A stretch of 19,664 bases of DNA from DASVEE01 sp036399695 (lineage in GTDB: Bacteria; Acidobacteriota; Thermoanaerobaculia; Gp7-AA8), in NCBI GenBank assembly GCA_036399695.1, contig DASWMP010000060.1, positions 1 through 19,664 of the forward strand, given 5' to 3'. This document shows positions 14,621 through 19,664 of this stretch, piece after piece (position 1 is the stretch's first letter; every line of letters starts with the position of its first letter). Made by a program: the position numbers and the translations under genes. The notes beneath the pieces are model-generated. The model had not been told where the DNA came from. It searched no databases and was given only the letters and a program-made list of their open reading frames with translations.

Positions 14621-14707
14621 GCCCGAGTGGCGAAATGGCAGACGCAGCAGACTCAAAATCTGCCGGGGTACTCCCCCGTGTCGGTTCGAGTCCGACCTCG
14701 GGCACCA
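14621..14707 (+). tRNA. tRNA-Leu(CAA)
   Basis: An 87-base type II tRNA. The acceptor GCCCGAG pairs with CTCGGGC, then A and an encoded CCA (14705-14707). The anticodon stem GCAGA/TCTGC (14647-14651/14659-14663) encloses CTCAAAA with anticodon CAA at 14654-14656, reading UUG. There is a long variable arm CGGGGTACTCCCCCG and a T arm GTCGG/CCGAC with loop TTCGAGT. It lies 31 bases past the preceding gene and just before a 40-bp perfect inverted repeat. Confidence 0.97.
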
Positions 14708-14710
14708 GAT

Positions 14711-14809
14711 TCAAAACCTGAAGTCAGAACGCAGAACGCAGAACGATGAATTCAGAACCTGCTTCTTCATTCATCGTTCTGCGTTCTGCGTTCTGCGTTC
14801 TGACTTCAG
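14711..14809. repeat. 40-bp perfect inverted repeat next to tRNA-Leu
   Basis: Arms 14711-14750 and 14770-14809 are exact complements over 40 bp (41 with the next inner pair), around a loop of about 17-19 nt. The arms contain 7-bp units GCAGAAC or CGTTCTG in tandem. The left arm starts four bases after the CCA end. As RNA this would be a very stable hairpin that could end the tRNA transcript, although no clear T-run follows. The rest of the gap, 14810-14869, shows nothing recognisable. Confidence 0.97.
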
Positions 14810-14869
14810 GTTTTGATCCTCCGCTCCACAATCCTCCATTTATTCACGACGTTCGCTTGACGAATTCCG

Positions 14870-14875
14870 TAAAAT
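14870..14875 (+). promoter_or_regulatory. Candidate -10 element of the S8 protease gene
   Basis: TAAAAT lies eight bases before ATG 14884 and there is no ribosome site, suggesting a leaderless or nearly leaderless message. TTGACG at 14857-14862 is too close to be its -35 partner. Confidence 0.35.
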
Positions 14876-14883
14876 AACTAGCC

Positions 14884-17352
14884 ATGCACCGACTCCCACT
14901 GCTGCTTCTTTCCTTCCTGGTGATCGCGCAGCCGGCTTTCACCGCCACCCGGAATCGTGACCTCGAGCCTGCCGCGCGGGAGCGTGCGGAGGGGCGTGAG
15001 GTGATCGTCGAGCCGCGCCATCCGCTGGTACCGCAGGAGCGGGCCGCGCTCGCCGCGCTGGGGGCGAAGGTGCTGTCGCCGCTGCCGAACGGACGCTACC
15101 TCGTCCGGCTCGCGCCAGGCGTGACCCTCGATGCGAACGATCCGCGGGTCGCGGCGGTGCGGCCGGTGACGCTCGACATGAAGATCGACCACCGCATCGC
15201 GCGCGAGCTGCGCGGGCGGGCCTTCGGACGCGTCAACGTCTTTTTCCATGAGGACGTGCCGTTCGCCGAGGCGCGGGAGACGATCGCGGAAGTGGGCGGG
15301 TCGCTGGCCAATCCGCTGGCGCTCGACTACGTCGCTCCCGGCTACCTCATCGCGCAGGTCCCGGCCGCGGCCATCCAGACGCTGGCCCGCGACGGCCGCG
15401 TGCGCATGCTGCGCGCGCCGCTGAAACTCAAGCTACAGAGCAACAACGTCGTCTCGGCGGCGGTGTCGAAGGTCACGGAAGTCCAGGCCGCACCCTACAG
15501 CCTGTCGGGTAACGGCGTGGTCGTCTCGGTGCACGAGCTCGGCGCTGCCTTCAATCACAACGATTACGGCGGCCGCTTCACGCCGCACTTTACAGGCGGC
15601 GACGACGTCTCCCACGCCACGCACGTCATCGGTACGATCATCGGATCGGGCGCCGGCTATGCGCCAGCCAAGGGCATGGCTCCTCAGGCGACGGTGCACG
15701 AGTACGAAGTCGGCGCCCTCGAGGAGTACCTCGAGCAGAAGCAGACCGCGCTCAAGGAAGTCGGCTCGGTCGCGGACAACAATTCCTGGGGCTACACGCT
15801 CGGCTGGGAGTCGAGTGGTGCGTCGTGGGTCTGGTGGGGAGGCGCGGAGTACCACGGTGCCTACTTCCCGGAGATCACCTCCGGCATCGACCAGGCCGCG
15901 CGGCGCAACCCGATTCTCTTCGTGCACTCCGCGGGCAACGACGGTGACGACACCGGTCCGCTGACCGCGCCGCAGCAGCACAAGCATGTCGACGAAGAGA
16001 ACGACGTGAAGCCGGAGATCTACTGCTACTCTCAGGATGGCACCGGCAACGACTGCCCCACGCCCTGCACCCCCGGACCGCAGTATTGCGAAGTGGAGCG
16101 CCACCTGACGAGCGCGCCGTTTCAGGTCATCGGCCTCACGGCCGGTGCGAAGAACGTCGTGGCCATTGGTTCGGTCGACGCGGAGCGCGCCATCGCCGGC
16201 TACAGCGCGCGCGGTCCGGCACGCGACGGCCGCGTCAAGCCCGATCTCGTGGCCCGCGGCGGCCTCGGCATCACCGGCCAGCAGGTCGTCTCGACCTGGC
16301 CGGGCAACCAGTACACCGGCCTGCAGGGCACGTCGATGGCCACCCCCGTCGTCACCGGCGTGGCGGCACTGCTGACCGAGCAGTACCGCAAATCGTTCGG
16401 CGGAGCTACGCCGAACGGGACGACCCTCAAGGCGCTGCTCATCGCCGGAGCCGACGACCTCTACACGACCGGCCCGGATTACACGAGCGGCCACGGTCTC
16501 GTGAACGCGCGCGCTTCCGCGGACCTGATCATCGCCGACGCTACCAGCGGCAGCCGCCTCCGCACCGGGCAGCTCACGCAAGGCCAGCAGGTCGAGATCC
16601 CGGTGCGCTTCGACGGCCCGGGCAAGCTGAAGGTCGTCCTCGTCTGGAGCGATCCGGAGATCATCTTCTTCGATGAGGAGGAGCTGGACGGTCCGGCGCT
16701 CGTGAACGACCTCGACCTGAAGGTCATCGGCCCCGGCGGCCAGGAAATTCTTCCGTACGTGCTGGATAAGACCCAGCCGATGGAAGGGGCGACGCGCGGC
16801 GTGAATCACCTCGACAATACCGAGGTGGTGGAGGTGCTGGCAGCCGCGCCGGGCATCTACCGCATCATCGCCCGCGCCTCCGCGCTCCACGACACGCGCG
16901 AGCCGGCGCAGGCGTACGTCCTCGTCTCGAACGGCGTCCTCGGCGCCACCGCGCCTCCCTGCACCGACATCCAGGAGCCGAACAACACCGTCGAGACGGC
17001 CTACGGCCTCCTCTCGCCGCTCCAGCTCGTGAACGGCGGGATCTGCGCCGAAGGCGACGTCGACTACTACCGCTTCCGCGTCGAGCGGGCCGGCCCGGTG
17101 AATGTGGCCGTGACGGCTGGTGCAACGCCCGTCCGGGCGACGCTCTTCAACGGCGCGTTGCCTCTGGCCACGGTGGACGTCCCGGCCGGAGAGACCCGCA
17201 CGCTCCAGACCTCCCTCAGCGCCGGAATCGTCCCGACGGACCTGCTGCTGAGAGTGGAGGCCACCGGCGCCATCGTCGCGCCGTCGACGTACACCGTCAC
17301 GCCGTCGTTCAACTACAACATTCCGGTGCGCCGGCGCACGACGCGGCCGTAG
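14884..17352 (+). CDS. Secreted S8 (subtilisin, KP-43-like) protease with PPC-type C-terminal domain
   Basis: An 822-residue exported protein. Signal peptide 1-20 (LLLLSFLVIAQPAFT|A); propeptide-like region about 21-190; S8 catalytic domain about 205-560; a KP-43-type beta-barrel about 565-680 (KLKVVLVWSDPE, ALVNDLDLKVIGPGG, NTEVVEV, GIYRIIA); and a PPC-like domain from about 697 (DIQEPNNTVETAYGL, GDVDYYRFRVERAGP). Catalytic His244 (SHATHVIGT), oxyanion Asn352 (HSAGNDG) and Ser484 (GTSMATPVVTG) are present. The usual Asp lies in V-x-V-x-D-x-G; here the aligned segment is VSVHELG with Glu218 in its place. It may be a weak or altered protease. It has no operon partners upstream, and an inverted repeat follows the stop. 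Confidence 0.92.
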   Translation: MHRLPLLLLSFLVIAQPAFTATRNRDLEPAARERAEGREVIVEPRHPLVPQERAALAALGAKVLSPLPNGRYLVRLAPGVTLDANDPRVAAVRPVTLDMKIDHRIARELRGRAFGRVNVFFHEDVPFAEARETIAEVGGSLANPLALDYVAPGYLIAQVPAAAIQTLARDGRVRMLRAPLKLKLQSNNVVSAAVSKVTEVQAAPYSLSGNGVVVSVHELGAAFNHNDYGGRFTPHFTGGDDVSHATHVIGTIIGSGAGYAPAKGMAPQATVHEYEVGALEEYLEQKQTALKEVGSVADNNSWGYTLGWESSGASWVWWGGAEYHGAYFPEITSGIDQAARRNPILFVHSAGNDGDDTGPLTAPQQHKHVDEENDVKPEIYCYSQDGTGNDCPTPCTPGPQYCEVERHLTSAPFQVIGLTAGAKNVVAIGSVDAERAIAGYSARGPARDGRVKPDLVARGGLGITGQQVVSTWPGNQYTGLQGTSMATPVVTGVAALLTEQYRKSFGGATPNGTTLKALLIAGADDLYTTGPDYTSGHGLVNARASADLIIADATSGSRLRTGQLTQGQQVEIPVRFDGPGKLKVVLVWSDPEIIFFDEEELDGPALVNDLDLKVIGPGGQEILPYVLDKTQPMEGATRGVNHLDNTEVVEVLAAAPGIYRIIARASALHDTREPAQAYVLVSNGVLGATAPPCTDIQEPNNTVETAYGLLSPLQLVNGGICAEGDVDYYRFRVERAGPVNVAVTAGATPVRATLFNGALPLATVDVPAGETRTLQTSLSAGIVPTDLLLRVEATGAIVAPSTYTVTPSFNYNIPVRRRTTRP

Positions 17353-17442
17353 ACGAGATTTCCGTTTTCCGACATTCGAGATCCGGGCTGCGCTCAGGGA
17401 ACTGAGCGCGCCCGCGACGGAACCGGAAATCGGAAATCGTGC
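17353..17442. repeat. Imperfect inverted repeat with heptameric outer arms and GGAA-capped inner stem
   Basis: The outer arms GATTTCCGTTTTCCG (17357-17371) and CGGAAATCGGAAATC (17424-17438) pair with one mismatch. The inner stem GCGCTCAG (17390-17397), loop GGAA, CTGAGCGC (17402-17409) is exact. The sequence between is partly paired. It begins immediately after the S8 stop codon and may terminate that transcript before the next operon. Confidence 0.85.
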
Positions 17443-17467
17443 GCCTCAGGAGCGCGACACCGCGCTA

Positions 17468-17473
17468 TAGAAT
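17468..17473 (+). promoter_or_regulatory. Candidate -10 element of the liuC-like operon
   Basis: TAGAAT (within TATAGAAT from 17466) lies nine bases before ATG 17483, and no ribosome site is present, so the message may have almost no leader. No good -35 is seen. Confidence 0.4.
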
Positions 17474-17482
17474 GCGCCCCCT

Positions 17483-18262
17483 ATGACGTTCAACACGCTG
17501 CTCGTGGAAGAGGCGGAGGGCATCCTCTCCGTCACGCTCAACCGGCCGGACGTTCACAACGCATTCAACGAGGAACTGATCGCGGAAGCGGTGCAGCTCT
17601 TCTCGGGACTCGACGACTCGAAGGCGCGGGCGGTCGTGCTGCGCGGGACCGGCCCGAACTTCTGCGCCGGCGCGGACCTGAACTGGATGTCGCGCATGGT
17701 GTCGTACACGCGCGAGCAGAACATCCGCGATTCTTCGCAGCTCGCCAAGATGTACGCCCTCATCAACGAATGTCCCCTGCCGGTGATCGGGCGGATTCAG
17801 GGGGCGGCCATCGGCGGCGGCGTCGGGCTGGTGTCGGTGTGCGACATCGCCATCGCCACGCGCGACGCGAAGTTCGGCCTCTCGGAAGTGAAGCTCGGGA
17901 TCCTGCCGGCCGTCATCTCACCCTACGTCATCGGGAAAATCGGGCAGTCGCACGCGCGGGCGCTGTTCCTGACGGGCGAACGTTTCGACGCCGAGCGCGC
18001 CTTGCGCATCGGCCTCGTGCATCGCCTCGCCGATGACGCCGACGCGCTCGACGCCGCGCTGGCGGACACGATCAAGCAGTTGCGCAGCTCGGGGCCGGAG
18101 GCGGTGCGCGAGTGCAAGAAGCTGATCGCGCACGTGGCCTCGCATGACGCCATCGACGCGATCCCGTACACCATCGACGCCATCGCCACGCGCCGCGTCT
18201 CCGCTGAAGGGCAGGCGGGGATGGGCGCGTTCCTGAAAAAGGAGAAGGCGCCGTGGGCGTGA
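17483..18262 (+). CDS. liuC: Methylglutaconyl-CoA hydratase-like crotonase
   Basis: A 259-residue crotonase. The sequence NFCAGADLNWMSRM at 59-72 and LSEVKLGILPAVISPYVI (133-150) are typical of LiuC/GnyH, which hydrates 3-methylglutaconyl-CoA to HMG-CoA in leucine breakdown. Of the two crotonase glutamates, Glu135 is kept while the other position is Gly115 (GGGVGLVSVCD), as in bacterial LiuC proteins and unlike the enoyl-CoA hydratase at 12415-13197. The next gene, a biotin carboxylase, overlaps its end by ten bases; methylcrotonyl-CoA carboxylase makes the substrate for this enzyme, so the pairing supports the assignment. A general enoyl-CoA hydratase role cannot be excluded. Confidence 0.85.
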   Translation: MTFNTLLVEEAEGILSVTLNRPDVHNAFNEELIAEAVQLFSGLDDSKARAVVLRGTGPNFCAGADLNWMSRMVSYTREQNIRDSSQLAKMYALINECPLPVIGRIQGAAIGGGVGLVSVCDIAIATRDAKFGLSEVKLGILPAVISPYVIGKIGQSHARALFLTGERFDAERALRIGLVHRLADDADALDAALADTIKQLRSSGPEAVRECKKLIAHVASHDAIDAIPYTIDAIATRRVSAEGQAGMGAFLKKEKAPWA

Positions 18263-19664
18263 GCAAGGCCCTGACGCGCGTCCTCGTGCCGAACCGCGGT
18301 GAGATCGCGGTGCGCATCGCCCGCGCCTGCCGCGAGATGGGCATTGCCTCGGTGCTGGCGTACTCGAACGACGATGACGTCCGCTACGCCCGCCGCTTCT
18401 TCGACGATGCCGTCTCCCTCGGGAGCGGCGACGCCCGCGAGACGTACCTCAGCGTCGCCAAGGTCATCGACGCGGCCCGCGCCAGCGGTGCGGATGCGCT
18501 GCATCCCGGCTACGGCTTCCTCTCCGAGCGCGCCGAGCTCGCGGCAGCCTGTGAAGACGCGGGCATCGCCTTCGTCGGCCCGCGAGCGGCGTCGATCGCG
18601 GCGATGGGCTCGAAAGCGGAGTCGCGCCACCTCATGCAGAAGCTCGACGTGCCGGTCGTGCCGGGCTACGACGGCGACGATCAGTCGGACGAGACCCTGC
18701 TCGCCGCCGCTTCGCGCATCGGTTTCCCGCTGCTCGTGAAGGCGTCGGCCGGCGGCGGCGGCAAGGGGATGAAGATCGTCCGCGCCGCGAACGAGGTGCA
18801 GGCGGCGCTCGAGTCGGCGCGCCGCGAGGCGATGAAGGCGTTCGGCGACGACCGTCTCCTGCTCGAGCGCTACATCGAGGAGCCGCGCCACGTCGAGTTC
18901 CAGATCTTCGGCGACGGCGAGGGAAACATTCTCCACCTCTACGAACGCGACTGCTCGCTCCAGCGGCGGCACCAGAAGGTCGTCGAGGAATCGCCGGCCC
19001 CGAATTACCCCGACGAGCTGCGCCAGCGGATGGCGCAGGCGGCCATCGCCGCGGCGCGCGGCGTCGAGTACCGCAACGCCGGTACCGTGGAGTTCATCGT
19101 CACGCCGGATGGGGAGTTCTACTTCCTCGAGATGAACACCCGCCTGCAGGTCGAGCACCCCGTGACCGAGCAGGTGCTGGGCATCGACCTCGTGCGCGCA
19201 CAGCTCGACCTCGCCGGCGGGAAGCCGATGCCCTGGACGCAGGACGACCTTCAGCAGCGCGGCCACGCCATCGAAGTGCGCATCTACGCCGAAGACCCGG
19301 ACGACCGTTTCCTGCCGCAGAGCGGGACGATCGCCGTGTACAGCGAGCCGAGCGGGCCGGGCGTGAGGGTGGACGCCGGCGTGACCCGCGGCAGCGAGAT
19401 CGGCGTGAAGTTCGATCCGATGCTGTCGAAACTGATCTGCACCGCCGCGACGAGAGACGCCGCCATCGACCGGATGGACCGCGCCCTCCGCGACTACGTC
19501 GTGCTGGGCACGCGCACGAACGTCTCCTGGCTGCGGCGAGTCGTGACGCACCCGGAGTTCCGCGCGGGGCATGTATCGACGCGGTTCCTCGCGGATCACG
19601 AGGAGTCGTTGCGCCGTGAGGTCCCGCAGGTGGTGCCGGAGATTGCGGCCGCGTTGGCGGGTGC
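18253..19664 (+). CDS. Biotin carboxylase subunit of an acyl-CoA carboxylase (cut by the window end)
   Basis: The first 470 codons of a biotin-dependent carboxylase alpha subunit that carboxylates biotin with ATP and bicarbonate. Motifs: VLVPNRGEIAVRIARACREM, HPGYGFLSERAELAAACE, the ATP-grasp glycine loop at 163-172 (KASAGGGGKG), YERDCSLQRRHQKVVEES and EMNTRLQVEHPVTE, then the C-terminal lobe with HAIEVRIYAEDPDDRFLP. The start GTG 18253 has GGAG eight bases upstream and overlaps the preceding stop, indicating coupling; GTG 18259 is an alternative. The LiuC-like neighbour favours methylcrotonyl-CoA carboxylase (LiuD), but propionyl- or acetyl-CoA carboxylase is not excluded because the biotin-carrier end lies outside the window. 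There is no stop in the window. Confidence 0.9.
   Translation, partial: MGVSKALTRVLVPNRGEIAVRIARACREMGIASVLAYSNDDDVRYARRFFDDAVSLGSGDARETYLSVAKVIDAARASGADALHPGYGFLSERAELAAACEDAGIAFVGPRAASIAAMGSKAESRHLMQKLDVPVVPGYDGDDQSDETLLAAASRIGFPLLVKASAGGGGKGMKIVRAANEVQAALESARREAMKAFGDDRLLLERYIEEPRHVEFQIFGDGEGNILHLYERDCSLQRRHQKVVEESPAPNYPDELRQRMAQAAIAAARGVEYRNAGTVEFIVTPDGEFYFLEMNTRLQVEHPVTEQVLGIDLVRAQLDLAGGKPMPWTQDDLQQRGHAIEVRIYAEDPDDRFLPQSGTIAVYSEPSGPGVRVDAGVTRGSEIGVKFDPMLSKLICTAATRDAAIDRMDRALRDYVVLGTRTNVSWLRRVVTHPEFRAGHVSTRFLADHEESLRREVPQVVPEIAAALAG

Noticed and set aside
14857..14875. TTGACG with TAAAAT as a full promoter for the S8 gene
   Set aside because: The spacing is seven bases, far below the 16-18 needed for a -35/-10 pair.

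Overview
The window is GC-rich bacterial chromosome, densely coded on both strands. It carries a TonB-dependent receptor with outer-membrane-type ending, a secreted S46 dipeptidyl peptidase, a secreted KP-43-like S8 protease, YebC, short-chain acyl-CoA enzymes and the start of a leucine-degradation-type carboxylase operon. This suggests a didermic, peptide- and amino-acid-using heterotroph. Acidobacteriota (for example Thermoanaerobaculia) would fit, but that is an inference from gene content and no rRNA or marker gene here fixes it. I see no phage, insertion-sequence transposase, CRISPR array or toxin system.

Layout. 1-289: a 20-copy perfect 7-bp tandem repeat, then the leader of a TonB receptor (290-2362), which is co-transcribed with a small PstS-like periplasmic domain protein (2378-2794). 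2913-5203, minus strand: an SPFH/GYF protein and a double zinc-ribbon membrane protein, resembling Bacillus YdjI and YdjG. 5356-7482: DPP7-like S46 peptidase. 7655-8400, minus strand: an XRE regulator and a 65-residue unknown protein, separated by an unusual array of palindromes. 8485-10201: yebC and a divergent PRPP synthetase. 10316-11455, minus: MFS permease. 11529-14589: 3-hydroxyacyl-CoA dehydrogenase, enoyl-CoA hydratase and a LeuA-like DRE-TIM condensing enzyme. 14621-14707: tRNA-Leu(CAA). 14884-17352: S8 protease. 17483-end: methylglutaconyl-CoA hydratase-like crotonase overlapping a biotin carboxylase subunit that runs off the window.

How the genes fit together (inference): secreted S46 and S8 peptidases release dipeptides and amino acids, while the LiuC-like hydratase, the biotin carboxylase and the dehydrogenase/hydratase pair would burn branched-chain and short acyl-CoA products. 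The LeuA-like enzyme may instead serve chain elongation or synthesis.

The non-coding DNA is the most striking part. Nearly every gap longer than about 100 bp contains a large inverted repeat, and in five of them the arms are built from 7-bp tandem units whose sequence differs from locus to locus; a sixth uses 9-bp units, and the window opens on a pure 7-bp array. Separately, the 280-bp gap upstream of the XRE regulator holds six CCATGG boxes at 42, 42, 64, 42 and 41 bp, with further small dyads about midway between most of them, so that symmetric elements recur about every 21 bp, or two helical turns.
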